Positions 45,912 through 58,740 are shown, counted from the first letter of the stretch. The stretch is DNA of 64,000 bases from Cordilura impudica (GCA_963682025.1 OY821518.1:231647000-231710999); one strand, 5' to 3'. Made by a program: numbers and translations. The notes: a model not told the origin generated them from the letters alone.

Positions 45912-48122
45912 TATTACTCATTTGCCTTCCCATCTGAATTATTTTTTAAAAGAAATTGTTAATCAATCTGTTATTCTGTTCGATTTTAAACAATATTTTC
46001 TACTAAATATCTGCCTTAACTTATAATAATATTTTTTAATTTGTTTTTACAAAACATTAGCTAAGGAAAGCATTATTTTTCCTTTTTCGTGTGCAACTGA
46101 CAAAAAACAAAAAAAAAAAAAAAGAATGAACGAATGACAAATAAAAAATTTAAATGACAAATAAAAAATTTAAATTTAAGTCATTGTTACTTCAGTTTGA
46201 CTCTAATTCTTTATTTCACTCTTATACTCCTGATACTCTTTAATGTAATATGGCGTGTGTGTATGTGTGTTTTTCTTTATGTGTGGTATATTGTATATTG
46301 TTTCTTATACAAATAACTTCCTTTTTTTCCATAAACTCCACCTCTTCTTTTATTTCGTCAACAACCTTTTGTTCACTTTTGTATTCGCGCTCTGTTATGT
46401 TTTTGAATGAATCGGTTTTGTTATATTCTGTTTTGGTTACGGTTGTGTTGATTGAAGAGCGGACAAGTTTACATTATTATTATTATGATTATTCATGCAG
46501 TGCAAATGATGTTACTTAGTTGACAGTTGTAGTGGTAGTTTTTGTGGTTGAGCAATGAATGTGGTTTCTTTCCCGCATTTTAATAAACGAGTGGCTTGGT
46601 GTATAACCAAATTATTTAATTTAAAAACAAACTTCACATGCACAAGCTTAATTACACATAAATCAATTAACTTAAATTAGATTGATTGATATTGAAGAAA
46701 AAACATTATAACCGAATGTTAATCTAAAGTTATAAATTTTTGCACTAAAGTTATAAATTTTTGCTATATATTCTGGAGCTTGTTCTATTTCTGTTTTAAA
46801 ATAATTTTCTGGCACTTATGTCTTATGGGCTCATTTTTAAAAAGTAAATTTGTAACTTAAAAAGATAATTTTTCTTAAAGTAAATTTTCTTAAAAAATTA
46901 CCTTTTCTAAAAAAAGTATCTTTTCCTAATAAAGAAAACTTTATTTAATATTTAACTTTTCTTAAAAAATTACTTTGTATATATTCCTATAATGAATACC
47001 TCTTTCTTTTCTGAAAAACTAATTTCTCTGAAAAAGTACCTTTTTTAAAAAGTATCTGTTTTTAAAAAGTCCCCTTTCTTAAAAAAACACATTTTCTTCA
47101 AAAAATACATATTTTTTAAAGTACCTTTTCTTAAAAAAGTACTTTTTCTAAAAAGTTTCTAATAAGACCTGTCTTTAATCAACATTTATATGCATATTTT
47201 ACTACACTAAGCCTAGGGATTGATAATATGGTTTACATAAATTAAATTTAAATACAAGTTGTTCTAATACGAGCATTAATATACATAATTAATGTATCGA
47301 AAATTAATACAAAAATAATAAGAAAAATATGATTCCAAAACATTTTAAATTTAATAGAGAATTTTTGTTATTCCTTCCCAATCATATTGCGTATTTTTAA
47401 CATTCATTTTTACGAAATGTAATAATAATTAGGGCAATAGTCTAGTCTATCCGAATAAATAAGTTTATCATACAATACCACTTATTTGTTTAACACGATG
47501 AAATTTTCTTTCTGCAACTGCTTTTAATTTTCTCAATATTTTTTCATGTTTACTTTATCATTTTATCTATTTATTTTATAATTTTATTTAATTCAAATTA
47601 TCTTTATTTCAATTTAATATCTTTCTTAACACTAACGAAAATAAAAATGAAAGAAAACGTAAAATAACTTCAGTTTGACAATTTCGAAGTAAGAAACAAA
47701 GGTTAATTTCCGAGTACATGAAAGTATATACCATGACATTCTTCTCTCCCTTCTCAACTATAAACTCAGACTTCCAGAAAGAAAAATTTCATCGTGTGAA
47801 CCGGGACTTACATTCATTGAACTTTTTCCATATATTTGAAATATTTTGTACAAATTTTTCCCGGATATTGTTTAATAGTATAGGTTTTTTAAAATAGTGT
47901 TGTTTCAGTGATTTTTCTTCTCCAGAGTTTTTTCATTGATAAACTTCGTTCATATGTTCTTAACCACATATATATTTCTAATGATAATAAATTTCCATTC
48001 ACCTGCTAGATTTTTGTTTCACTCATTGTGATATAACAGATATTTCATCAGACATTGTTCGACACATAATACTGGCAATTTCCGTTTCGAGCAAAATTGT
48101 GTCATATTGTCGTTTCCCCCTC
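45912..48122. other. Unassigned stretch with a short minisatellite
   Basis: AT-rich and without a recognisable gene. A minisatellite of the CTTAAAAAAGTACCTTTT type lies at about 46840-47165. The frame at 46250-46519 (Ser/Val/Tyr-rich) looks fortuitous. Confidence 0.5.
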
Positions 48123-48901
48123 ATTATACCCTATACCACTATGTGTTTGGGTATAATGACTTTGTGCTGATGTTTGTAACAACCAAAAATATTTGACCTA
48201 CACCCATCTTTAGTTATACCGATCGAATCAGAATCACTATCTGATTCGATTTAACGATGTCCGCCCGTCCGCTGTGTGTCCATGTAAAGCTTGTAATCAA
48301 ACTGCAGGTCGCAAATATGAATATATTTTGATGAAATTTGGTATTTAATCTTTTATCGGCCATGGGATGAACGCTATTGCAATTGCTGAGAATCGGTGTA
48401 TGTTCAAACCTAGCCCCCATACAAATGACCCCTATGAAATCAACATATATTGCCATAAGATCCAAATTATCATACAAATCTTAGTCAAATTGGGTTTGTA
48501 TGCGTTTATTACATCCATTAATCAGTAGTTCAAAAATTGTTCCTAGTCATAGGCCCCATATAGAGCTGCTTCCCGATCTTCACTTAAATCTATCAAAAAA
48601 CAAAAATATTGCACTGATTCTTCTCAAATTTTGTTTGTATATATTTTTGCAAAATTCAAGAGACTTTACCAAACATGGTCAGGATCGGTCCATTTTTGGG
48701 CCTAGTCCCCATATAGATATAGCATCCGATATGAACTTTTTCATATCTGCAGCCGAAAAAATTAATAAAAATCAAACTCAAATTTGATTTATGCTTATTT
48801 TCTATATCCAGTTAGTTGGGCCTGAGAGATAGGGTCTCTAAATGCATGGTATAGGGTATCGTATAGTCGGTCTAGACCGACTATAATTTTCTTACTTGTT
48901 T
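48123..48901 (+). mobile_element. INE-like repeat, family A, full copy (A6)
   Basis: Head ATTATACCCTATACCACTAT, short microsatellite CCGCCCGTCCG at about 48260, perfect hairpin TAGTCGGTCTAGACCGACTA and tail TTTTCTTACTTGTTT. It faces the same way as A7 just downstream. Confidence 0.85.
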
Positions 48902-49791
48902 TCAGTTTTGTTTAATACTGTCTTTGATATCATACTCGTACTTTCTATTTCGTTACAGTTTAATAGCTGTACAAGCATGAGCACATACATACTCATACTT
49001 AATTACAATATAAATACATACATATCTATTTCCTAATGCCAGCAAAATATAAATATAGGTATACTTAATTATACCCTATACCACTATGTGGTTTGGGTAT
49101 AATGAATTTATGCTGCTGTTTGTAACTATCGAACGAATCAGAATCACTAACTGATTCGATTTAACGATGTCCGTCCGTCCGTCTGTGTGTCCATGTAAAC
49201 CTTGTAATCAAACTGCAGGTCGCAAACATGAATATATTTTAACGAAATTTGGTATATAAGATTTTATCGGGCATAGGATGAACGCTATTGAAACTGGTGA
49301 GAATCGGTCCATGTTCAGACCTAGCCCCCATACAAATGACCCCTATGAAATCGACATAAATTGCCATAAGATCCGAATTGTCATATAGATCTTACTCAAA
49401 TTGGGTTTGTATGCGTTTATTACATCCATTAATGAGTAGTCAAAAAATGGTCCCTATGGTACAACTCTTAGTCATAGGCCCCATATAGAGCTTATTCCCG
49501 ATCTTCACTTAAATCTATCAAAAAACAAAAATATTGCAGTGATTCTTCTCAAATTTTGTTTGTATATATTTTTGCAAAATACAAGAGATTTTACCAAACA
49601 TAGTCAGGATCGGTCCATTTTTGGGCCTAGTCCCCATATAGATATAGCATCCGATATGAACTTCTTCATATCTGCAGCCAAAAAAATTAATAACAATCCC
49701 ACTCAAATTTGGTTTATGCTTATTTTCTATGTCCAGTTAGTTGGGCCTATGAGATATTGTCTCTAAACGCATGGTATAGGGTATCATATAA

Positions 49792-52700
49792 CACGGTGTT
49801 ACAAAAAAGAATGAAGTCGAAATCCCTGGGATATCATATTATTTTTCTGGTAGGTATTGTCGAGTAGAACAAGAATCTGAACAAGAATTCTGCACGTCAG
49901 AATTTTGAGATACGGGTAAAAACCGGGTTTTCAGACCTCTATGCACTTAATAACGGGTAACTCAGTTGGTTCTCCACCGATTTTTGGATAGAAGAGACTT
50001 ATACCTTTAAAATGATATATATGATTATATGGTTTGATCCAAAAATATGTGTGTATTTCTGTACCAAAGTCATTTTTTTACCACTTTTTTCGACATTTTT
50101 TAACTTTGGCGATATTTTTACGCACTTTTTTATAAAGGAACCGTAAAGTTTTATAATTTATTTAAATAGCGTATTTAGTTGTGAGCAGTGTTGCCAGATT
50201 TGTTGAGCATAAAATCGTCAAAAAAATAAATACTACTAAAATTTTATATTATTTTAACAAAAAAACAACTTTTAGCCATTTTGGTCAAAAATGTTTGCTG
50301 GACCGTCTTTTTTTCAATTCCGTGTCATCGGTTTCTCTCTGAAGTGACCAGCAATATTCAGAAAGCATTTTTATTTTATTTTTTCCCTCAAATCTGTTCT
50401 CAATGGCGATCATCTCTTGATGAAAATGTTCACCTTGCTCATCGCTGAACTGTCCCAGATTGTTTGGGAAAAAATCTAAGTGAGAATGTAGAAAGTGTAT
50501 TTTTATGGACATATTGCAGCCCATTTCACCATACGAATCCAAAAATTCATTTACAACAGCGACATAGTAATTCCCAAGAAAATTATCACAGAGTGCAACA
50601 AAACTTTTCCATGCACGCTTTTCCACTGAATTTAATTTATTAATAAAATCTTCATCTCTCATAATTGTTCGAATTTGAGGGCCAATGAAAATACCTAAAA
50701 TACATCGAAAAATATATAACTATAAAAAAGAACTACAATTGGAAACAAATATTTTAGTACCTCCTTTTATTTTAGCTTCACTTAGTTTTGGGAACATTTG
50801 TTTAAGATGGCAAAAAGCATCGCCGTTTACATCAAGCTTTTTAACAAATTGTTTCATGTATCCCAACTTCAGATGCAGTGGTGGCATAATCACATCTTCG
50901 GCTTTCACTAATGGGACGTTTAACACATTTTGCCTGCCTATTTGATGAGATTCACGAGATGGCCATACTTTACGGTCATACCGATTTGGTGCACGACTAT
51001 TCCATTCACATAAATAACAAGGATGTTTTGTGTTACCACCTTGCATTCCAAATAAAATAGTTAAAACCTTTAAATCGGCCATACTTTTCCATTTATGAGC
51101 GGTATAGTTGATATTTCTAAGTATTTTTGTCATCACTTCGTAGGTTTCTTTAGTGTTTGTAGCATACGCGATTGGAACAGATGGTAACTTATTCTGGTTA
51201 TGTAATAAAACTGCTTTCAAGCCTAGAGATAACAAATCAGATTTTATAAAACAGAAATAAAAACTTTTTTTGGATTAAACATACTTTTACATGAACCATC
51301 AATGAAGAGTCGCCATTCGTCTGCCTTATAGTTTTGATTTAGTGCCGAAAATAATTTGGGTACATCTCCGCAATAAACAAGATTACAATCATTTTCATCC
51401 GTCTTAAAACTTTCTTCAATTGACACTGTATGGTCACTCCTTCTACAAGTTGTTACACAAAAATCTTGATCCACCAAATTCCACTGTTTTAATCGTGACC
51501 CGAGAATTTCACATTGTCGTTTTGACAAATGTAAATCACGAATAAGATCGCAGAAATCTGCATTGGAAATTAGATGCCGTTCCATTGAATAATACTTAGG
51601 TGGAAGGTACTCTTCATCTTCCAAATCTTTTTCAATTTCAATAGCAGCTTTGCTAGTTGTGGGAACTTCATCACTTACATATATCGGTTTTGTTACAGTT
51701 AAAACATTTGCGTATTTGACACTTTTGCGCGTTTTAAAAGAGTAACCTTTTGTATTGGTTTGACAAAAATAGCAATCACCTGGTTTATGGTAGAGCTGAT
51801 GATGCCAAATCATAGGTGTCGAAAAGTGTAAAGTAGCTGACGGCTTTTTTAATGTTCTACAGCAATAATCACAAATAAATTCAGGTTCATACCAGCGACT
51901 AAATTTATAAGAGCGATTGAAGAGTTTGTTATATATTTCCACCACTCCACCATTGTTTCTAAAATCAAAATTTATTACGTCTGTCGCACATTTTCTATTT
52001 TCAATAAAATTTACTTATCGGGATAAATTCAAATTTAATTTTAATTGCACTTCACTATTATAATATTATCAAATGGCTAACTTTTTTATTTATTTAAGTA
52101 AACAAAAGTGATAAACAAAACAAATTAAAAAAAACAATACTTTTACATGATTTAAGCTCTCATTGCTAATTGTTGTTGTAATTCTAATTTGAGTTTAATA
52201 TAACAGTGATTTACAATTTATAGTCCTCAGAGTATATCAATCACATTTATTATAGTTAGTATATATCAAAAAATATACAGTGCATATAAAATACCACTTA
52301 TGTTTAAAATCATTATTTTATATTAAATAAGAAAACCCCTCCAAAATCTTTTTTAAGAAACATTTTCAGTTTTCGGAATGTAAAGTTTTGTACAAATAAC
52401 AATTTGACTCCAAGCAAAAAAAGTTTGGCAAACTCTGTTGTCCCAATTTGCTCCACATTGCATTTACAAAATTTTACCTGCTAACTTCTAGCAAAACATC
52501 ACTAGACAGAGAGCAAAAAAAACTAGAAAAATAATGTGCAAGCAATTATGCAAAAATTTAGGTTTAAAAACAAAATTAATAACTCTCTTAATTTCTAACG
52601 GATTTTTTAAAACAAAGTTGAATTTTACTCAGTAAAATTTCTGTATAAAATAATGCGTAGGAATATCATATTAAGAAATTTGTATTTTGCAAGAATTTTG

Positions 52701-53172
52701 GTTTGATACAATATTTAATAACTCAGTCATTTTTTAACGGATTTTAAAACCGTAAATTGCATTTTACTCCTAACTAAATATGCTACTAATATAAATTATA
52801 AAGCTTTACGGTTCCTTTATAAAAAAGTGCGTAAAAATATCGCCAAAGTTAAAAAATGTCGAAAAAAGTGGTAAAAAATGAGTTTGGTGCAGAAATACAC
52901 ACATATTTTTGGATCAAACCATATAATCATATATATCATTTTAAAGGTATAAGTCTCTTCTATCTAAATCGGTTTATAAAATTAAAATCGGTGGAGAATC
53001 AACTGAGTTACCCGTTATTAAGTGCATAGAGGTCCGAAAAACCTGTTTTTTTACCCGTATCTCAAAATTCTGACGTGCCTGGAAAATTTCAAATACAGAT
53101 TCTTGTTCTACTCGACAATACCTACCAGAAAAATAATATGATATCCCAGGGATTTTTTTTTGTAACACCGTG
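49792..53172 (-). mobile_element. Long-TIR DNA transposon with TAA target duplication
   Basis: 3381 bp, with inverted ends starting CACGGTGTTACAAAAAA that extend about 370 bp inward (49792-50162 and 52796-53172), with small indels between the arms. The flanks carry TAA (49789-49791, 53173-53175), and the uninterrupted sister repeat A6 confirms the site. A three-exon gene on the minus strand (50285-52014) encodes the probable transposase. A 3-bp TWA duplication is usual for PIF/Harbinger, but the protein is not of that type, so I leave the superfamily open. Confidence 0.9.
50285..52014 (-). CDS. Probable transposase of the long-TIR transposon, spliced
   Basis: Minus-strand exons are about 52014-51285, 51222-50761 and 50694-50285, with introns of 62 and 66 bp (donors AAAA|GTATGT and GGAG|GTACT; acceptors CTCTAG and TTTTAG). 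From the GTG at 51945 to the stop there are 510 codons with no break, and the frame stays open to 52014 with no ATG, so a 5' exon is still missing. Parts seen: an N-terminal Cys-containing region (CDYCCRTLK, CYFCQT), EWRLFIDGSCKS (candidate first Asp), LKAVLLHNQNKLPSVPIAYA, MADLKVLTILFGMQGG (candidate second Asp), CYLCEWNSRAPN, MPPLHLKLGYMKQFVK and GCNMSIKIHFLHSHLDFFP followed by SDEQGEHFHQ (candidate Glu). The protein matches, from memory, a large family of uncharacterised arthropod, hydra and rotifer proteins. Its place between TIRs argues that this family is a DDE-type transposase. Confidence 0.8.
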
Positions 53173-53210
53173 TAATCGGTCTAGACTGACTATAATTTTC
53201 TTACTTGTTT

Positions 53211-54232
53211 TGTATGACACGTTTAAGGTGATTCTATAACGATTAATAGAGAGTAGTGCAGAAATAATTTTGAGTTTAATATTGAGTTTCCAATAATTAA
53301 ACTTCAATGTGATATTATTTATAAGCTGTCCCTAACTGAAAATAAATCATAATTGAATTGAACCAAACGAAAAAATATATTTGAGGCAAAAAATTTTATT
53401 ATATTTTAAACAGGTGTAGTTATCTAGAAGCTTCTACAAAATCATACAAAAATTTATTAACTGTATGTGAAACAATTTTATTGTTGTTTTTATTTTTAGC
53501 TGCTACCAAAAAAATCAAGAATATACATATATATTAATGTATATTTAATGGATTTCAGACCCATGTGTCGTAAGGTGCAGTCGCACACAAATTTTTGTTT
53601 GTAAAAAAAAAATCTTCCTACGTTGATGAATATTTTTTTTTTAAATTTTAAATGATTTTATCGGAATTACTTGTCCTATAATTAAAGTAATTTATTTGAA
53701 AATTACTTTCTCAAAATATTTTTGAAAAGCATTAACTAAATTTAAGGAAATTTACTAAATTTAAGGAAATTTACTAAACTTAAGGAAGTTAATAGTTTCT
53801 CAAATGATTTTTGAAAGAATATTTCATATTTTTGATAATTCTCCAATTAAAAAAAAATATATTATTAACTGTCAGGGGATGTCATATTGTTTATTTATGT
53901 GAAATTTATGTTCTAGCCAATTTGCTTTGTATAAATTAAGCATTTCAAAACTCAAAATACTTCATGAACCACATTGTAATTAATTTCAATCTTTAATTAG
54001 ACAGGTTTTGAATTTTGAGTCATTTCATAAAATAAATATACAACTATTTCTTTACAAAATGTAAATAATATGTGTGGAAATTTCATATTAGGGCGACTCA
54101 AATTTATTGTATTAAAATTAGACCAAATCGATACATCAGATGAGAAATCAAGCGAGAAGAGATAGATTTTCTTAATTTTTTGTTTTATTTTTTTTCCAAT
54201 ATTTTAGAAAAAAAAAATATAACCAATATAAA
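53211..54232. other. Unassigned AT-rich stretch
   Basis: No feature recognised except a short direct repeat (AAATTTAAGGAAATTTACTA) at about 53737-53790. Confidence 0.4.
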
Positions 54233-54598
54233 CTAACAGATTGCAGCGCTCGAAATTCGAGTGCAATTTCTAGGCAGCTTTATTTTTCAACTTAGCCAAT
54301 TCACAAACCAACACTTTTATGGTTTATTATTATTGTGAATGAAATAACAAACTCATTAACAAACACATTAACAAATTTTATAAAACACACATAGCATATG
54401 TGTAATTTTATGTATATGTTAGTAGCAACTTTAAATGCAATTTACTCAAAATAAAGGAAAAAATTTAAAAATCTGTAAATCTGCAAAACGGCTAAAAAGA
54501 AATACCTTTTAAATAATATACGTTTGGTCAAATTCGGGATAAAACGGTAGAACAAAACATCGGTCACAAGAAATCGCCTAGCCTATTAATATTATAGA
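54233..54598 (-). mobile_element. Small non-autonomous Helitron, copy 3
   Basis: Matches the copy at 8015 over its length, including the GCTCGAATTTCGAGC hairpin and the TCTATAATATTAATAGGC start. The terminal CTAG has mutated to TTAG. Confidence 0.8.
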
Positions 54599-54674
54599 TG
54601 TTTGAAATTGCAGCAATCCACATAATAAGTAGACTTTGATAATGTGCAGAGCTACCGCTACGTACGAGTATGTA

Positions 54675-57429
54675 TATGGGGGGTTTCATGTCAAGTGCAC
54701 CAACTTTTGAAACCGATGTCTTCCGATCGGGATGAAATTTGCACCAAGGTTAGTCCTATCGGATAGTAGTTTAGACACAATTTTTCAGCAAGATCGGTCA
54801 AGAGCTCTCTGAGTTAGAGGGGATCAAAATTTGACATTTTGGCCAAACAGGTGTTTTTTCTCATCCATGTAACTTATTACCAATTGTTCTTAGAAAATTT
54901 TCTCCCAAATAGTTTAGATAGCTATTTCTTCAATATTTCGGAAAAAAATACTTTAAAAAAAAAATTTTTTTTTGACTTTTTTTTGCTAAATCAAAGCATT
55001 TTTTGCCTTTTTTTTCAAAAGGGGCATTTTTTTTTTATAAGAAAGCTTAGGATTTTTCCTTTAAGAAATTTTTGGTCGCTTAGTGGAATGGGAGTGGATA
55101 TCTATCAAAATAAATGTTTTGTAACTCAAGACAACGGTTTTTCAATTTTTCACAAATGCAGTATTTTGAATTTTTTCCTATTTGTGTCTAAAACCTTACA
55201 AATTAAAATTATACTGAGAAACTAGACAAACTAAACTTTCCGAAGGTATATAACATACCTAACTAAAATTTTATACCCTCGATACTGTAATACCCAGAAT
55301 ATGTTAACCTCAGGAAAAAAATCGCTTTTTTTCTATAGAAATGTTGAAAAATTATTATTTTTTATTTATTTTTAATAATAATTAAATTAATGTATAATAA
55401 TAATAATATTAAAAAGATAAATAATTTATTAAAATTTAATCTTAATTGCATTAGATCCATTTATATCATAACTATTTTTATACTTAATTTATTGTAGCTG
55501 ATGAAGTATTTAAGTCTTGTAAATTTTTAAATACCCAGTCTTTCATCCAGCTTTTTTGTCGCCTTTATTTACTGCGTTTTTTCCTTTCTTAGCGTTACTA
55601 GGTTCTGCTGTTGATTTCGCTGCAGGTTTATTTGTTGGCTTTGGAAAGAAGTCGCATTGAATAGAGGCAGAAAACCTTTTCAACTTGAGTCTTCCATCGA
55701 CAAGCGGTTAAAAGCATGGTATTGAGTGGTGCCATCGATTGTTACCGCAGCATCGAATCTGCTCTTCAGTGTTTTCAATGTTTCCTGATGATCCTCTTTG
55801 CTACTAAAAACTATTTTAGCTTCTTTACAATAACTCTTTGCCCAATGGAAGAAAGCAGTCGCATCTAAGATGCGATCTTGATGAGAGACTGCAGGCTATA
55901 CTTCGCTGCATTTCTTTTAAGTTTTGCTCCGATACCATCACATGCTCCTTTACCATGAGCAGTAGGATGAAAATGCCACTCAGCTGGCATTCCAAAATCT
56001 TTTTCATGGGCCATAAGATTTACCAAGCTACTTTTGTTTTTAAAATGTTGACGAGCTCCGTCCGAAACGTAGTATACCTTCTCTACTGAAAATTTAGATT
56101 TAGATATTTTAGTATCATCTTCTGGTACTCATAAACTGCAACGGTATCATGTTTTAAATCGTCGGATATGATTGCCATAATTTTGTGTTCCAGTTTTTCA
56201 TCTTTCATGTAGTAAATAACTACTGTAAATATAGTTACTTGGTCGTTGTTGAAGTGGATTGCTTGTATGGCATCCTGAAGAAGATATTTATAGTTTCCTG
56301 CGAAATCATATGAAATAACGAATTCACCAGACTTCAAATGTATGTTCAAATCCTTGAAGAATGACCATTGCTCTTTGACTAAAAAGTCATGGTTTCTCAA
56401 GTTTAGCAATCCTGTACACATTTCTTCCACAAAATCATCCACATTTAAAATGATTGTTTTCAATGTGTATCTGTCAGTCTGAATCCAAGAATCAAATTTG
56501 ACCTCCTCTATATATTCTTGATCTAAAGAGTTGATTAAATTTTCTTTGATGAATGTGGTTTTCGGGCAATTGGTACATTCACCTAAGTGGCAAGAAGTTG
56601 TTGCATTAGGACACATAGTCAATTTAAGGCAATCGCGGTAATCGTGTAAATCTTCTGCCGAATCATCTGTTAAATACTTTAAGTTGATTTCCTTCAACAT
56701 CAGTTTAACATTTTCATGGTAAATGCAAACGCATTCTGTGTGAGTTCCGCTGCTTTATGCCAAAACGCAACTTTTTGGCCTCATTTGGGTTAATCGTGAA
56801 GCCAATTCTAACATCTTCGTGTTCAGATTGAAATATTGCAAATAACTCTTTCAGGTTACAGAGAACCATTCTCTTCTGTTATGTTATGAAGGTATGTTAC
56901 GTACCTTCGGAAAGGTTAATTTGTCTAGTTTCTCAGTATAAGTTTTATTTGTTAGGTTTTTCACACAAATAGGAAAAAATTCAAAATAGTGCATTTGTGA
57001 AAAATTGTAAAACCGTTGTCTTGAGTTACAAAACATTTATTTTGATAGATATCCCACTCCCATCCCGCTAAGCGACCAAAAAACTCTTAAAGGAAAAATC
57101 CTAAGCTTTCTTATGAAAAAAAAAAAAAAAAAAAACGCCCTTTTTGAAAAAAAAGGCAAAAAAAGTCTACAAAAAAAATTTTTTTTTAAAAGTATTTTTT
57201 CCGAAAATTTTCTAAGAACAATAGGTAATAAGTTACATGGATGATAAAAAAACACCTGTTTGGCCAAAATGTCAAATTTTGATCCCCTCTAACTATGAGA
57301 GATCTGGACCGATCTTGTTGAAAAATTGTGTCTAAACTACTATCCAATAGGACTAACCTTGGTACAAATTTCATTCCGATCGGAAGACATCGGTTTCAAA
57401 AGTTGGTGCACTTGACATGAAACCCCATA
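54675..57429 (-). mobile_element. Second long-TIR DNA transposon
   Basis: 2755 bp, with inverted arms of about 540-580 bp (54675-55258 and 56888-57429) beginning TATGGGG-GTTTCATGTCAAG. Flanking TATGTA copies (54669-54674, 57430-57435) may be the target duplication, although the AT-rich ends leave its length uncertain. A decayed transposase on the minus strand fills the middle. The arms show no relation to the TIRs of the element at 49792. Confidence 0.85.
55680..56869 (-). pseudogene. Transposase-like gene of the second long-TIR element, frameshifted
   Basis: The minus strand opens MVLCNLKELFAIFQSEHEDV, shifts frame to GTHTECVCIYHENVKLMLKE, and has the long piece 56700-56083 (KLTMCPNATTSCHLGECTNC, GEFVISYDFAGNYKYLLQDA, DDLKHDTVAVYEYQ). 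It shifts again near 56085 to VYYVSDGARQHFKNKSSLVN and GMPAEWHFHPTAHGKGACDG, then near 55880 to LDATAFFHWAKSYCKEA and a stop at 55680. From memory this matches another widespread uncharacterised arthropod family with Asp motifs (CDFAENY, FSDGA) and a HATAHGKGxCDG motif. The Asp residues and the His/Asp motif would suit a DDE-type nuclease. At least three frameshifts disable it. Confidence 0.75.
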
Positions 57430-57571
57430 TATGTATGTTTGTATTTGCACAACTTAAGGGACTGCACGTGAATGCAGATCTTCTGTGGTGGGGCTGATTA
57501 AATGGCTATTTGTTAAGAGTTAAACTTGTATATTTGGTTTATGTAATTCAATCAGAGCAATACATACACAC

Positions 57572-58732
57572 CAGGGTGACAGCGGTTTGTATGAAAAAAA
57601 AATTTTTTTGTCGAATTTTGAGGTGTGATTATTTGAGGTCGGATTAGTGTGACACTGGATCTAAAACTTTAGTACGAAATATTTGAGCCAAATCGGACAA
57701 TGCTTTCTGGACGCGCATTGAGTTCAAAATTCAAATATGCATTTATATACCCCACGGGTTAATTTCAGAAAATATGTAAGTACAGAATATTATTTTTTAG
57801 AATGATCAAAATATTATCAACAAGTTTTATCGAAATCCTTCCACAAATATATATTATTTCGATATTTTGTTTTAAAAAAATTTAAATCTCATTAAATTTG
57901 ACTTTCGACCTTAAAAAGGGACAGTTTATAGCGTCTCAATTTAATCTTAATTTACAATATTGAGAACTTATATCAAGTAGTATAATATTTTGACAAAAGA
58001 TATTTGAACTATGAAACACCAAAAAGATGTAGCCTAAAAGTTGAAAAAGTATGAAAAATCACATTTGTCTTCAAATCCGCTGAAATAAAAACGCTGCCCT
58101 CGCCAAATTAATAACAGGAAACCTACAATATTTGGCACTTTTAATCACATATGTTTTATTAATAAGTTCTTAAAGACCAATCGTTGACATCGGTAAATTT
58201 CTTGAACAAAAATTTTGGAAAAGTGAAATTGGGGATTTTGAAATAGTATGTTTTGACATTAATTTAAAACGGCTAACAATAGACGAGATGCAAAATACTT
58301 CACATAAGGTCATTTTGGGATCAGGAGAATGTAAAAATGTTGTTGTAAATTATTACAACGTCTTAAAAATTTGAGCTCGATTTTCTTAATCAAGTGGTCT
58401 GCGGCGCATTTATTGCCTGGGGAACTTGATATAACTTTGCTGTTTTCAACCGATAATAGATTTTTTTGTTTTATTAGAAAGATAATTTACTCTGGATTAT
58501 GGTTTATTAATTTATTTAATTCAAACACAATTATTAATATCAAAATGTTTGTGCAAAATGATTTTTTTGATAATTTTTTCGTATAAATGCATATTTGAAT
58601 TTTGAACTCAATGCGCGTCCAGAAAGCATTGTCCGATTTGGCTCAAATTTTGCGCACTAAAGTTTTAGATCTAGTGTCACAATAATCCGACCCACACGTC
58701 TTGAAATTCAAAAAAAAATGGCTGTCACCCTA
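57572..58732. mobile_element. hAT-like MITE with 180-bp inverted repeats
   Basis: Ends CAGGGTGACAGC / GCTGTCACCCTA with arms of about 180 bp (each contains CCAAATCGGACAATGCTTTC or its complement). The flanks are ATACACAC and CTACACAC, an 8-bp duplication with one mismatch, as for hAT elements. The 800-bp middle has no gene. Confidence 0.7.
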
Positions 58733-58740
58733 CTACACAC

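Larger units (their letters stand above)
49069..53210 (+). mobile_element. INE-like repeat, family A (A7), split by a long-TIR transposon
   Basis: The left part (49069-49791) runs from the head to GGTATAGGGTATCATATAA, and the right part (53173-53210) completes the hairpin region (TAATCGGTCTAGACTGACTA) and the tail TTTTCTTACTTGTTT. Comparison with A6 shows that only the insertion and a TAA duplication separate the halves. Confidence 0.9.

Noticed and set aside
46250..46519. 89-residue ORF with Val/Ser/Tyr-rich composition
   Set aside because: Driven by GT and TAT simple repeats; no motif, no splice or promoter context.
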